Source: Jacaranda mimosifolia
Lineage: Eukaryota; Streptophyta; Magnoliopsida; Lamiales; Bignoniaceae
Assembly (NCBI GenBank): GCA_018894105.1
Contig: CM032124.1
Location: 8,355,501 to 8,419,500 of the forward strand
Length of the DNA stretch: 64,000 bases
Reading direction: 5' to 3'
Positions 11,670 to 24,016 of the stretch are shown here, one piece after another. The notes under the pieces were generated by a model. It was not told the origin of the DNA and ran no database searches. It saw only the letters and a program-made list of their open reading frames with translations. The position numbers and the translations under genes were made by a program. Position 1 is the first letter of the stretch. Each line of letters starts with the position of its first letter.

Positions 11670-11960
11670 CACTTCAAATTCATTTTCTACTCATTCATTA
11701 ATATCTAAACCTCTCATTTTTTTGTCCTCCCTATCCAATCTATATATAAAAATGCAATAAATAATTTTAAAATATCAATTTCACCCTATCAACCCAATAA
11801 AAAAAATTATTAATGTGATATTTCGTTCATTCCTAAAACACAAATAAACAAATAATTTTCTCCAACTTATTTTCCACCTACCACCCAAAACACAAACAAA
11901 CTACTATCACATTGCCCAATACTACTTCCCAAAAATCATTTTGCCAAAATGCTCCAATTC
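11670..11960 (+). mobile_element. MITE fragment, family of 44486-44918
   Basis: Matches the right part of the element at 44486-44918, sharing CAATTTCACCCTA, ATTTTCCACCTA and CCAAAATGCTCCAATTC. LTR B begins immediately after AATTC at 11960, so the missing right tip was cut off by that insertion. The left half is not recognisable. Confidence 0.7.
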
Positions 11961-14855
11961 TGTAACATCCCAAAATTTTATGGTTATAAAATTTAAAATT
12001 TTATTATTTTCAATATTTTATGAAATTTAATTATTCTTTCATATTATAATTTATTTAAATTTTGTTGGGTGTAAGTTGTAATTTTTGAAGACTTAATTGA
12101 ATAAAATAGAAAAGCTTAGGGGTTTGAATGGCATTTTTCTAGTCAACTAGGACCTCTATGCTATTTAAATTTCTTAAGGACCTAATTGATTAACTTAAGT
12201 AGGCCAAGGACTCAATTGCAATTTTTCAAAATTGAATTTTACAAAAACGTCATATTTTTTTATTCATTCTTCTCCTTTTTACTATTCATCATCTTCTTCC
12301 TCCCTATTTTTTTCTCCAACCAAGCCATCTCTCACCTTCACCAACTACAGCTACCAACCAAACCAACTCAACTACCATCTTCCCCTCCTCACCAGCTCCA
12401 CAGCAACACCACCATATCTGTTGAAATTTCCAACACAAGAGAGAATGTCATGATGGGAAGTAGGTTTGTGATTTTTCGGTAGCCAAATCCAATTTTAAGG
12501 CTATGGATGGAAGAGCTAAGATAGGGGATCATGGTGGTATGTTTGCATGGGGGATCGGAGCAATGACAACAATGAAAATCGAAGAGAAACCAGTGGTGGT
12601 AAGAAATTGAGGGTGTTCAAGCTTGAGAAATTTATATCTGATTAGGGGGTTGGATTCAGGAGCTAAAGAGGAACATTTTGAGGGTGACCGTGAAATTTTT
12701 CGACACTGGCAGACCGTGGCACTCTGGCGACCAGAGACCAATTTCTTCTCCTAATTTCAACGATCACAGTGGTATTCCTGGTTTGCGATTCGGAGGCCTA
12801 GATAAGCATTTTAGGTAATAAAGAGTTATGGAATAAGCTTTAGTTGGTTGTACCCTCATATATGCATATGTTGTACCTTCCATTTTAAGCCATGTATGAT
12901 GATAAGAATGAGAATGTTAGGAAGATTGAAATATATATATATGTGTGTGTGTGTATGAGTATAATTCCCATACAGGGAGAACTATTAAATTTGTGGACCC
13001 GGACATGTCATGTTAAATGCCAAACTTGGGAATTAATAAAAATTAACTAAGGATTTAGTAATGTGAAACTAAGTGGCATTTGATTAGGATTAATTATGTA
13101 GGATTGGACTATTTTGTATGGAATAAGATTTTGACATCATGACCTTGTAATTTAGATTGAGACCATGCTATTTTGGAACTAATATAGACTATTGTGACTA
13201 ATTCAGGAATAGTGATATTGGGATGATTGTGTAGATAGCAGGTATTGAACTTATATCATCATGTTGATTTATAAATTAATAATGTTAGAATGCTTGATGT
13301 AATTCTAGAAGGCTTAGTGTTGAATAAGAATTTTGATTATGGGATTATTCCTCTGATTAGGTGAAGAAGAATTGGGTCCTGATGATCAGTAGATTGTTGG
13401 TTGAGATTTGTTTTACTAAAAGTACAAGAGGTGAGGATTCACTAATCTGGAAACCCTTGTACCTTTTGATTCCTTGATAAACCCCTGTGATATTGCTTGA
13501 TTATCGTACTCTATTAATTATTGTTACCCTTATGAGGGTTCTACCGATTGGTTCTTGATTTGTTGAGCTTAATCTATAGTCATTATTGATCTCGTTAAGT
13601 TCTGCTGATTTGATATTTGTTCAAATTGTTGTTATTGTTGATCATTGTCAAACCCTGGGAGGTTCTTCTGATTTGAAAATGCCCGATATGTTACAAATTC
13701 TTGAAAATGATATTGATATTTATGAAAAAGATATTTGAAATGGTCTAGTAGACTTAATTTTGTTAAAAGCCTTCTTAATTTGTTCCCATGCATTGTTTAT
13801 TGAAATAGGCCTTGGCGGCCATTGTTGAATAGTGTTTATGTCACTACTTTAAAAGTTAAATTGTTATCTGTTGGCATTAAACTATTTAACCCATGGGGAC
13901 GCCATTGGGAAGTTCAACCCGGAAGGACGCCATGGGAAGTTGTGCCCGGGGCTAGGTCCGAAAAGATAGTCGGGCGGAAAGGACCGACGGTGATAGATCT
14001 CCCAGCTAGTACCCATCTACGATCCTAAATTAAAACTAGCTGGAGGTAGCAAAATTGTGAGTGGCAGGATTGAGCATGCTATTGACCATGCCATAAAAGC
14101 AAGTTGTTGCGCGCCGAGCTATGTGCTTGAGCCAATGGATGGATAAGGAGAAAATTTTCATGTTCAAGTGAAATGCTATTATAAAGTTATATATAAAGAG
14201 AAAAGTTCTCAGGCTCAAGTTAAATGCTAGTGAAGAAGTTATCTTGTATTCATCAAGGAGCAATAAGGACGGATGCCAACAGGCCAGCTAAATGTTTACA
14301 TGTTCTAAGTTTCTGAACATAAATTCTGATTTCGAGCAAGCATAAACTAATTTTCTGATTACTATCAATAACCTTGTTCATTGTTCTTGAAATTTAATAA
14401 CTTCTCCTCTATCTCCTATTATGAATCTTCCTCACTGAGTCCTTAAATCCTCTTTGTTATTCCTTATTTCTTTTCAGACAAGCCTACATGAGAGGCAGGA
14501 GCCAAGTTTTGGTTGGATAGTTTATTTTGTAATAGATTAGGTGTTGCGATTTTGCATATACTTTACACCTAATTGAGGCAACGATATAAGAAATGTTATG
14601 TGAATGTCATGTTGAACTTAAGATGCTGGATTGTATATATTTCATTCAGAGAAGTAAACTTTTAGGATAAATGAATTTTTTTCTATTGAGTTGGATTCTA
14701 ATGCTTAGGATGTATGTATATTATGCTTTTGGAATGATTCTTATGGATTAGTGCGACTGTTTTACTTTTGAAATGGTTACATTACAGGTTTCTTAGTATT
14801 ATTTGATTTGTACTTAAGATTGAATTGGTAGTGCCTCAACTTGGGTGGTAGTGCC
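11961..14855 (+). mobile_element. LTR B (Tekay/Del-like family), right end truncated
   Basis: Starts TGTAACATCCC at 11961 and runs collinear with LTR A: a T/C-rich leader, CTCTGGCGACC...TTTCTTCTCCTAATTTC, a GC-rich GGGGACGCCATTGGG block (13900-14090), and CTCAACTTGGG at 14837. It breaks off there, before the expected end, and continues directly into a pol fragment. The junction carries GGTAGTGCCTCA twice (14828 and 14846), suggesting a join through short homology. ORFs within it are not coding. Confidence 0.78.
14000..14042. repeat. Small inverted-repeat insertion in LTR B
   Basis: Relative to the same GC-rich block of LTR A, LTR B carries about 40 extra bases bounded by CCAGCTAGT and ACTAGCTGG, a 9-bp inverted repeat that could form a hairpin. 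LTR A has no such insert at the matching place (near 8920). Confidence 0.6.
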
Positions 14856-16362
14856 TCATACCACCCAGGGAAGGCAAATGTGGTGGCCGATGCACTTGGT
14901 CGCAAAGCTAAAGTGGCTTACTTAACAAGCACAGCGGTGACAAGAGCTTCGAAAAAGGATGTTGTGGTAATATTGAAGCAGAAAGTTTGGCTGGCTAGAG
15001 TAAGTGTGCAGCCAGAATTATATGCTGAGATTAGGTAAGCTCAAGCTCAGGATAGTTGGATATTGAGGCAAAAAGAAACAATCAAGGAATCTGGAGAATC
15101 CGAATTTAATACTGATAGTCAAGATACACTTCTATTCCGCAAAAGGATCTGTGTGCCAGAAGAAATGAGAGAAAGATTTTTGGATGAAGCACACAAAATA
15201 AGATTCACAGTACATCCAGGAAGTAATAAGATGTATCAAGATTTGAAGAAGCAATTTTGGTGGGCTGGAATGAAGAAAGATATCACGGACTATGTATGCA
15301 AATGTTTGACCTGTCAGTTGGTAAAGGCTGAACATCAGCAACCATCGGGATTACTCCAACTACTTCTAATCCCTAATTGGAAATGGGAACAAGTTAGTAT
15401 GGATTTTATAATGGGCCTGCCGACAGCTAGAGGAGGTTACGACAGTGTCTGGGTGATAGTGGACAGACTAACTAAGTCAGCTCATTTTCTACCAGTCGAG
15501 ATGCACTACAAAGTAGAGAAGTTGACAGAATTATATATGAAAGAAATTGTAAAACTACATGGAATACTGATTAGCATTGTATCTGATCACGATCCCAAGT
15601 CTGAAAGGACTTTGGAAAGCTCTGTAAGAGCACTTAGGGACAAGGTTACAATTTAGCTCTACCACTCATCCTCAAACAGATGGACAGTCTGAAAGGACTA
15701 TCCGAATATTAGAATATATGTTGAGGGTTTGCGTTATGGACTTTAGTGGAAATTGGAGCCGGCATCTACCCTTAATCGAATTCACCTATAACAATAGTTA
15801 TCAATCCACTATCCAGATGGGCCCATATGAGGCTTTATATGGCAGAAGATGTCGATCCTCGTTACATTGGGACCTTGAAGAATATAAAGGTCATGATAGT
15901 GAATTTTCAGAAACCATCAAGCTAGGCCAAAACTAATTCAGGAGACTATTGAAAAGATTCAGATCATTAAGCAGCAAATGAAAACTGCACAGGATCGCCA
16001 AAAGAGTTATGCAGACAAAAGAAGAAAGGATTTGGAATTTGAAGTGGGTGATAAGTGTTTCTTAAAGTATTTTCGAGAAAAGGTACTCGAAGGGTTGGTA
16101 AAGGCAGAAAGTTGAGCCCTAGATATATTGGCCTTTATGAGATAAGTGAAAGAATTGGGCCGGTGGCATATCGCTTGGCCTTACCCCAAAATGTGACAGG
16201 CATTCATGACGTCTTTCATGTATCACAACTTCGAAAATACTATCCTGATCCTTCCCACATTATTCCCATATCCATCGTGTCATTGTAAAGTGAACTGACA
16301 TATGAGGAAATGCCAGCTAGCATATTGGATCGAAAACTTCAAGAACTTAGGAATCGGAAGAT
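14856..16362 (+). pseudogene. pol: Ty3/Gypsy chromovirus RNase H C-terminus, integrase and truncated chromodomain
   Basis: The segment opens in the RNase H tail (YHPGKANVVADAL, 14858 onward). After a stop near 15035 comes the integrase zinc-binding module: H at HPGSNK, then CKCLTCQLVK. The integrase core follows with VSMDFIMGLPTARGG and VIVDRLTKSAHFLPV, where Asp residues of the catalytic triad are visible. A further shift near 15655 leads to FTYNNSYQSTIQMGPYEALYG with its Glu region, then a GPY/F-type module (YIGLYEISERIGPVAYRLALP, 16120-16190) and IHDVFHVSQLRKYYPDP. The chromodomain is cut after about 20 residues, at 16362. Several stops and frameshifts make it a pseudogene. Gag, protease and reverse transcriptase are missing upstream. 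Confidence 0.88.
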
Positions 16363-17799
16363 TATTAAATTATTGAATATTATTAATAATTATTAATATT
16401 TGAAAATTATTGAATTTTAATTACTAATTTTATTTTTCAATTGTGTGGTCAAATTATAAACTTTGTACTCAATTGCATGATTTAAAATTTCCTAGGGATT
16501 AAATGGAAAAAATGAAGAATTTGATTATTAAAAAAAAAATCAATCAAAAATCAAAAATCAACTGGCAGCATTTTTTTTTTCATTTCTTTTCTCCTTCTTC
16601 TTCTTCTTCTTCTTTCTCTTTTCTTTCCTTTTTCTTCTTCATTTTCTCCTTCCTCCCGCAGCCAACCAACTACCACCGGTGAACCATTTTTTTTTCACCA
16701 AACCAACCTCCCAAACCCACTCCCCTCACCTCCAAGACTTCATTTGCACCACCACCCACAATGGTAGACCATCGGATATACACGGCAGAGAACAGCTGAA
16801 ACCTCATTCACGGTGAGCAACTGGGTTTTCAATTTTTGGCATCAAACGAAGCAAATAAGGGGTGGTTTAACTAGCTCTTGACAAGGTGAACACGGTGGTA
16901 ACGTCGCACGGTGGAGATACACGGCGGAGACAGCGAAAATCGGCGGCAGTGCTTCAAACCATGAAGACTTCGGGGAGAGTTTTGAGGGGGTTTTCGGCGG
17001 CCAAATTGAAAACCAAGAGTACTGTTGGAAAGCTCTCGGCAATAGGATTTTGTGGGTGGTGCTATCTCAATTTTCCGGCAATGGTGGACGGCAACAGCCG
17101 GCGGCTAGCGATGGCGGCGCGGTGGCGGTGATAGGGCAGAATCTTTGCCTCATCACGGTGGTCACATGCACGCAGTGTGATAGTGAAGATTCCCCTTTGT
17201 TAGTGAGATATTGGTATATAATGCTATTTTTCATGTATGTGTTTGCATGTTTACGTTTATACGTTCTGATCTTCGTAAAACTTTGTATTTTCATATATTA
17301 TGATGGTCTTGGTCGATCAGAACGCTCATACATTAGATTAAAACACTTTTGATCAATTAAATTGGCCTAGTAAATCCATAATGGTATTATTTCATGTAAC
17401 TATAGGTGATATAGCATACTAAGTGTAGAAAACCCTCATTTTTATGTCATCAAGATTAATCGACAAAAGTTTGGATGTTTGCGGGCGACTGAATTATTAT
17501 GATTAATATTGAAGATCAATATGTACTACATATATATATATATATGCAAACCCGTATATGTCTATATATTCGATACTAATAGTATGTTCAGGGTCGTAGT
17601 TTTGAAACAAACCCTAACCAGCGTATCAATAGGATAATCATTTAGACTTGGGGTTACTATTGGTATGATTCTTAGTGTTAGTAATCGTTAGGGTTGAACA
17701 TGGATTTTAATATAAGGTTACCTTTTGAATAGGTGACGGAGGATTTGACCTTAAGGATCAGTAGAGTCTGACTGCACTGATTGACTGATTAAGGTAAGG

Positions 17800-18045
17800 A
17801 TCTACTGCTTTGGTACTTGTTTGAGTAAAGCAATGTTATCGTTGATTCTAAATCCTGTGGGGATCTAACCTCTCGGGTATTTTCTTATATGCCCTGTGAG
17901 GATTTACCGCTTTCGTACTTGTTTGAGTAAAGCAATGTTATCGTTGAATTTAAATCCTGTGAGGATCTAACCTCTCGGGTATTTTCTTATATGCCCTGTG
18001 AGGATCTACCGCTTTGGTACTTGTTTGAGTAAAGCAATGTGATTG
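17800..18045 (+). repeat. Tandem array in LTR C, 102-bp unit, about 2.4 copies
   Basis: GTAAAGCAATG recurs at 17825, 17927 and 18029, exactly 102 bp apart, with conserved intervening CCTGTG(A/G)GGATCTAACCTC and TTTTCTTATATGCCC. Confidence 0.92.
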
Positions 18046-18235
18046 TTGATTCTGAACCCTGTGTGGTTCTATTATCTTGATTCCTGTTATCGCTATTGTT
18101 GTTATCTGAACCCTGTGCAGTTCCATTGCCTTGATTCCTGATATTGTTATTGTTGTTATCTGAACCCTGTATGGTTCTACTGTCTTGAATCATGTTATCG
18201 TAATTGTTGGGTTTTGGACCCTGTAAGCTTCTATT
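18046..18235 (+). repeat. Tandem array in LTR C, 54-bp unit, 3 to 4 copies
   Basis: CTGAACCCTGT starts at 18052, 18106 and 18160 (54-bp steps), with a decayed fourth copy near 18212. The opposite strand shows an Asn/Gln-rich ORF here that is only a by-product of the repeat. Confidence 0.9.
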
Positions 18236-19514
18236 GTCTGGCTACTGATACTGATATCGTTAACCATTAAACCCGTAAATCTTATTGAGTTAATCATGTA
18301 TCGATACTGATTGAGTCTATCGATTGATTACTATTCTCTCCTTGGATATTTCCTCATTTCATATGTTATTGATCAAAGTGAAGATGTACCTTGTCTTGTG
18401 ATCTACCATGATGGCATTGTTGAAAATCATTTTATAAAGTTCATTGTCTATTATGTTGACAACTTATTGATTGAATTATTAAAGTGAAAGATATGTGTAC
18501 AGGAGAACTGTTGGGCCGAGTACCTTGCCAAGATGTTATGCTTGAGCTAATGTGATTGCCAAGTTGTTATGCTTGAGCTACTGTTATTGTCCAGCTGTCA
18601 TGCTCGAGCTACTGAACTGAACAGTTATTGAACTGTTATGGAGGCACAAGGATGTTCTGGTATGCATGTTTTGTTCAATTTATTGACTTGCATATGTGTG
18701 GGGTTTGTTATTCTTGTAATTTTATTCTACTCATGGAGCAATAAGGCTAGAGTGGTATCCCAGTCTAGATCGGACTGTTGTTCCGGGCAAACGAGCCACC
18801 TTTAGACCTCCCGACTGTAATCGGTTGAGATGTCCCTATACCTCCCCAGCAGGATCGATTGAGATGATCCCTCCCGACTGTGATTGGTTGAGATGTTCGT
18901 ATACCTCCCGAGCAGGATCGGTTGAGATGAATAGGCCGTAAAGCCGACGGTCACAGTTTCTGACCTAGCAATTGTTGCTAACTTTGTTTCTTGATGTTTC
19001 TTTTTGCTGTGACTCTTTATTCTTATACTGAGAAACTATTGATCGTTATTTGTGTGCCATATATTTTTAGATTGGTTATGCATTGCTTACACTATCCTCA
19101 CTGAGTCCTTATGACTCACCCTCATATATTATTCATCTTTATTCAGACTAGTATGAGATAGGAGATTTTGAAGACTGATGAACCGGGTAGAGATGTTTAT
19201 TTTGGAGCTTGTTGTATATATGTATGTTTTACTGAGTTTGGGATGTTTTATTAAGAGATGTAGTAAAATGTCACGAGTACTGTTATACTTATGGATGTAA
19301 ATTTTGAATCTTGGTACTAGTAGCAACCTTTTGGCTTGGATGTCGTTGAACCTGTTATGATGGCATTTTAAGCACTCTGATATCGCTTTCGCATTTAGGT
19401 TAAATCTGCTATAAGTTTACATTCTTGCTGACGTTATATTGGGAAATTGTGAAAATTTTTATGGGCTTGAATTAGCGTCTCAGCTTAGGCGCTATCCGGA
19501 GAAGGGCCGCTACA

Positions 19515-20600
19515 TCAAACTAATAATAAAAGCAATTGTTAACATTTTTTCTGAGCCAAATTTTGGAGGGAATACAAACTTGGAGGGAAACAAAATTGCA
19601 TTGCCATCCAAATTCATTAAATAAATTTATACATATGTATGAAATAATGAGAAATGATAAATATTGATAAATATATATATATAATGAGAAATATATGATG
19701 AATCTTCTTTAAATTTTATTGAAATTTTTATATATATGTACATGTATACTATATATATATAAGTATGAATAAAAAATTATATTATATATATTTTTTATAA
19801 ATATTAAATATTATTTAATTTGGAATGAATAAATAAATAAAATAAAAGTAATTTAAATTTTATTGATAAATTTATCAATAGGAAATTTATATGTGAATTA
19901 GTATAAATAGGAAAAATAAGTATACATGTTTGAATAATTAGAAAGAAAAAAGATAAAAATAAAAATTATTTAAAATTTTATAGATATATTTATATATATA
20001 TTTATAAAATGAGAATATATTAAATAATGAGAAATGAGAAATAATGATAAATTTATATATATGCATAAAATGAGAAATATATGAAATAATGGAAGAAGAG
20101 AAAATTGAGAATAAAAAGAAAACAAAAGAATGAAAAAAAAGAGAAAAAAATAAAATAGAATAATAAAAAGTTATCTAAATTGAATTGTAAATATGTGAAA
20201 TGATTAAGGGTAAATTGGTCTTTTTATATTAAAATTATATTAAATGGGTAACAAATGTGGGGAGGAGGCGGTGTGCGTGATTTTATAAAACATAAAGAAG
20301 TTTTTTTTTTTTTTTTGGTGTGTGTGTGCATATATATAATATATATATATTTCACTGTAGGGTTTGAAATTAAGACAAATATAAGAAATAATTATTTTAA
20401 ATCAGATTGACAGGTTAGATTGGGTGGATTTGAGTTGGCGAGTTAATCAAATAAAAATGAGGTAGACCCGAACTTGACCTGATAGAATTCAGGTTGGGTT
20501 AGTGTTGAGCATTTTCAGGTTGGATTAGGTTAGGGTTGAGAAAATTAATATTATACCCCTACATCAACCCAACCTGAACCCATACGACCCATCCAAATTG
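19515..20600. other. AT-rich CACTA interior without genes
   Basis: Long A/T stretches with TA repeats. The part at 19736-19925 repeats 10761-10950. A T run followed by (TG)n lies near 20300-20330. A segment of GTTGGGTTAG and GACCTGA type words lies at 20440-20590. No coding potential was seen. Confidence 0.55.
19736..19925 (+). repeat. AT-rich direct repeat, copy 2
   Basis: Second copy of 10761-10950 in the same orientation, with small indels. Confidence 0.8.
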
Positions 20601-21400
20601 CCACCCCTATGGACACCAATTCATTATACAATTAGTGAAGCCCAATTAATAAAAAAGGAGTTGCTAAAGCCCAATTAATCAATTCCGCAATTTGATATCA
20701 AACCCAATTCTTTACCGAATGACATTAATTTACTAAAAAATCGGTGAACTCATATTAATAAAAGAAAAGTAGCAAAAACACAATTAATCAATTCTTTAAG
20801 TTAATGTCAGATCCAATTCATTTTGAAATTCAATTCACTAATTTACTAGGAGAATTATTGAAGCTCAATTAATGGAAAGGAAGTTGGTAAAGCTCAATTA
20901 ACGAATTCTTCAAATTAGTATGAAGCTCAATTTTCCAATTTACTAAAATATTAATTAAGCCCAATTAGTAAAAAAAATAAGCTAGTCAACTTAAAGTAAT
21001 CAATTATTTGAACTAATGTGGAGCCCAATTAATAAAAAATAAGCTCAGTTCCTTGAAAAAAGCCTGATTCATCATTTATCTCATTTTAAATTTATTCAAG
21101 GCCAACTCTTAAAATGAAGCCTAATTCACTACTTAATTTACTATAAATTTGGTCAAATCTATTTTATAAATAAAACTCCCAATTCATTGAATAATTCACA
21201 AAAAAAAGTTATAAAGAAATTGGCCCACCTAATGGATTATTCATTTTAAATTTCTTCAAGCTTAATCTTTAAAATAAAACCCAATTTAGTAATAATTCAC
21301 TAAAAATTTGATTAAGCCCAATTAACAAATTCTTTACATTATTGTGAAGTCCATTTTTTGAACAAATGCCCAACCCACAAGTATTAGTAAAAATTTAATT
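20600..21400 (+). repeat. Degenerate repeat field of AGCCCAATTAAT words
   Basis: AGCCCAATTAA and close variants (AAGCTCAATTAA, AACCCAATTC, AAGCCTAATTCA) recur irregularly about every 40-110 bases across 800 bp. The pattern suggests an old tandem array with drifted units. No reading frame is supported. Confidence 0.6.
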
Positions 21401-21419
21401 TAATATTCATTTATAATTA

Positions 21420-21848
21420 GTAACAAAAATCATTGTTACAGTATGTGTACAATTGATATTTGGAGGCAATGAATTTTGGAGGGAAGTTAATTAAAGTATA
21501 GTAACTAAAAACTTTGTTACAATATATTTTATTTGTAACAAATAATTTGTTGTTACAAAAGGTATCAAATTTTGTTACATATATATATATATATATATCT
21601 TCTTCTATAATGGAAAATGTTATATGTAACAAAATAACATTTTTCGTAACGAATTATTATTTAGTTATGAACACAAAAAATTTAAGGTAACAAATTTGAG
21701 TTAAAGGTAACAAGATTTTTACTTTGTTACTCAAGAAAATGTTACTTGTAAGAAAAAATCAATTTCGTTACAATAAATCTAATATATGTAACGGATTTTA
21801 CCTTTGTTACTAAAATTTTTGTTACGTGAAGTGTAATTTGTTGTAGTG
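21420..21848 (-). repeat. Right CACTA terminus and subterminal repeats
   Basis: Dense TTTGTTAC and GTAAC(A/G)AA words in both orientations, closing in the inverted terminus AATTTGTTGTAGTG. It mirrors the left end at 6227-6710. Confidence 0.85.
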
Positions 21849-22956
21849 AGAGGGATATAGATTTATATATGTATATATGCATTTCTAATACACATGTATA
21901 TACATACATATAAATATTTTTAATATTTTTAATCCATATTTTAAAAAGAATTGTTGTGTTATTTATTTTTTATGCTTTACTTGATTTTTTAAATTTTTTA
22001 ATAAAGATTAATTTTTTTTGTTAATTTTTAAGAACAGTTTGTAATTGTAAGTTTTAGAATTACTATAATTTAGTTGATTAATAAGTGGGTACTAAAATAT
22101 GGATAAAAAAATATTATCATAAAATATGAGAGAGATTAAATAAAATTATATGTTGAATAAAAAATCAAATAAATAAAAAAAGGATATTTAGGGTATAATC
22201 TAAAAAGTGGTAACTGTTTAAATTTTGCTTTATTTTGTTTGTCAAAAACAAAGAAATACTTGGCATAATACAAAGTGGTTACATAATAATAAATAAAACA
22301 AATAAATAGGATGGTAGAAAATCCTAAGAAAACTCAAGTTTGCTTTAGTTTCATAGTAAGTTTTTCATCAAAATGAACTAATAAGGTGCTTAGCTTAATT
22401 TATTTAAAAGTTCTTACAAACTTCTAGGCTTTGTTCCCCTATGTTTTCCAGAAATATTTTTTAACCTTCAGAAAAATTTCAAAATGAAGGCACATTCCCC
22501 AATTTTTTTCTCAAAACACTCAAATTTTGTCCCCAAAGTCCCTCTCAATTCACTCAAAAAACCCTATAACTTAAAAACCACACCTGCCTCCTCATTTTCT
22601 CACTCTACCTATCACGTCACCCATTCATTTGTCACTCTCTCACTTCACTCATCTATATATATATATATATATATATTTACATATATGAAAATATTAAAAT
22701 TTTAATAATTAAAAAATTCTAAAACCTATGTTTGCAAATTTAACTAACCTAACTATTGAAAAAATGAAGTAAATTTAATTAATTATTATTTATGTTATTA
22801 CTAAACCATTCATTTATTGAATAACATATTAAATTAATTAAATTTACTTATTAATTAAATAATGTATTAGCTATATTTAATATTTAATGTGTTAATGAAA
22901 TATTACATTTGTTCATTTAATAAATAACTTAATATGTTTAAATTTGATATAATAAA
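21849..22956. other. AT-rich intergenic sequence without genes
   Basis: No supported ORF, paired termini or domain. A short (TA)n run lies at about 22650-22672. Confidence 0.6.
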
Positions 22957-23174
22957 TGTAACACCCCTAAAATTCAGTATTCTAAAAAGAAAAAAAAATA
23001 AAGATTGAAAAATCAAGATATTGGTTGATTGGATTTTAGGGCTCAAAAATAAATAAAAGGACTTATTTGTAAGAATTTTGAAAGTTTTGGGATTGATTTG
23101 AAAATTGAGGAAAACTTAACTGACCAACAATTGAAAGTTTTGTGGGTCAAAATGGAATTTTAACTGGCTATAAG
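22957..23174 (+). mobile_element. LTR fragment E (TGTAACACCCC type)
   Basis: Begins TGTAACACCCCTAAAATTCAGT like LTRs A and B. After 218 bases it stops exactly where the next element's LTR starts, and the sequence beyond that element does not continue it. Confidence 0.55.
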
Positions 23175-24016
23175 TGTAAATTTTCTTTGTCTACAAAATA
23201 AAATTATAAGATAAGAAAAATTGTACAAATAAAATAAAATTCAAACTTATCAATTGTGGATTCAATCTCTAATCTAATCATTTGATTCTTCATTCCAAAT
23301 ATAATCTTGAATTTAATGAGCTCCGTGAAAAATGCCTTAAACGTTGTGGACCTCCTTAAATTTGATTTGAGGAAAATAATGTCAATTTGAGGGCTTCGCA
23401 CCTTAATCAAGAATCAAACACCAGAAATATATGATTCCGCAAACAACACTTTGAACATCGTCAATGTCCTTGAATAAAAACAACGCTAATTTGAGGGCTT
23501 CGCACCTTAATCTCGAGTCAAACGTCAAAAATATGTGAATTCCATGAAGAACGCCTTGAACGTCGTGAATCTCCTTAAATTTGCTTGAGAGAATTGCTGA
23601 ACTCCTTTAAAGTTTCTCTCGTCTACTCGAATTTGTATCATGTATTGAATGAACTTTGGTTATCCCCTTTATATAGATACTTGACGGGAGACTTCCAGAT
23701 TAACTTGAACTTCTTTGATAATTATCTATTTGATAAGATAATATCAAATATCAAGAGATAATATCATATATCAATAGATAATATCAAATATCTTTGATTT
23801 GATTGATCCAAAAGCGTAGACACTTCATCTTTAACACTTGTCAATATTTGATTTGAACATAAAATAAATACTAGAATAATAATTAAAATTAACTATTTAT
23901 CTTTTTAAATTAAATTTAGTAAATTCCAAAATATAAATAGAAAATGTTAAATTAATAACTAGCATATTATTTTATACGTGTCACTTTTCAATTGGCCAAA
24001 AATTGATATGTTTACA
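23175..24016 (-). repeat. 3' LTR of element F
   Basis: Same length and order as the 5' LTR. It contains an internal duplication of about 104 bp marked by GGGCTTCGCACCTTAATC at 23391 and 23495. Confidence 0.92.

Larger units (their letters stand above)
16363..19514 (+). mobile_element. LTR C (Tekay/Del-like family), left end truncated
   Basis: Follows the pol fragment directly and ends TCTCAGCTTAGGCGCTATCC...GGGCCGCTACA at 19514, parallel to the ends of LTRs A and D. It contains a (CTT)n-rich leader (16578-16640), a purine/GC-rich segment (16890-17130), two tandem arrays (17800-18235) and the CTCACTGAGTCCTTATGACTCACC block (19098). Its expected TGTAGC start is absent, so the pol-LTR join lost the chromodomain end, polypurine tract and LTR start. 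It differs strongly from LTR B, so B and C are not the two ends of one simple element. Confidence 0.75.
6227..21848. mobile_element. CACTA-type DNA transposon shell, non-autonomous, with nested insertions
   Basis: The left end reads CACTACAACAAATTAC at 6227. The right end is its reverse complement, AATTTGTTGTAGTG, closing at 21848. Both ends are followed inward by several hundred bases dense in GTAAC(G) and its complement (6238-6710 and 21420-21835), the usual subterminal transposase-binding layout of CACTA elements. The flanking trinucleotides are AGT and AGA, so the 3-bp duplication is not perfect. No CACTA transposase can be read between the ends. The interior is mostly other elements, listed separately. 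The two ends could instead belong to two elements of one family, so the span as one unit is an inference. Confidence 0.72.

Noticed and set aside
17987..18193. Asn/Gln-rich minus-strand frame
   Set aside because: Product of the 54-bp tandem repeat within LTR C.
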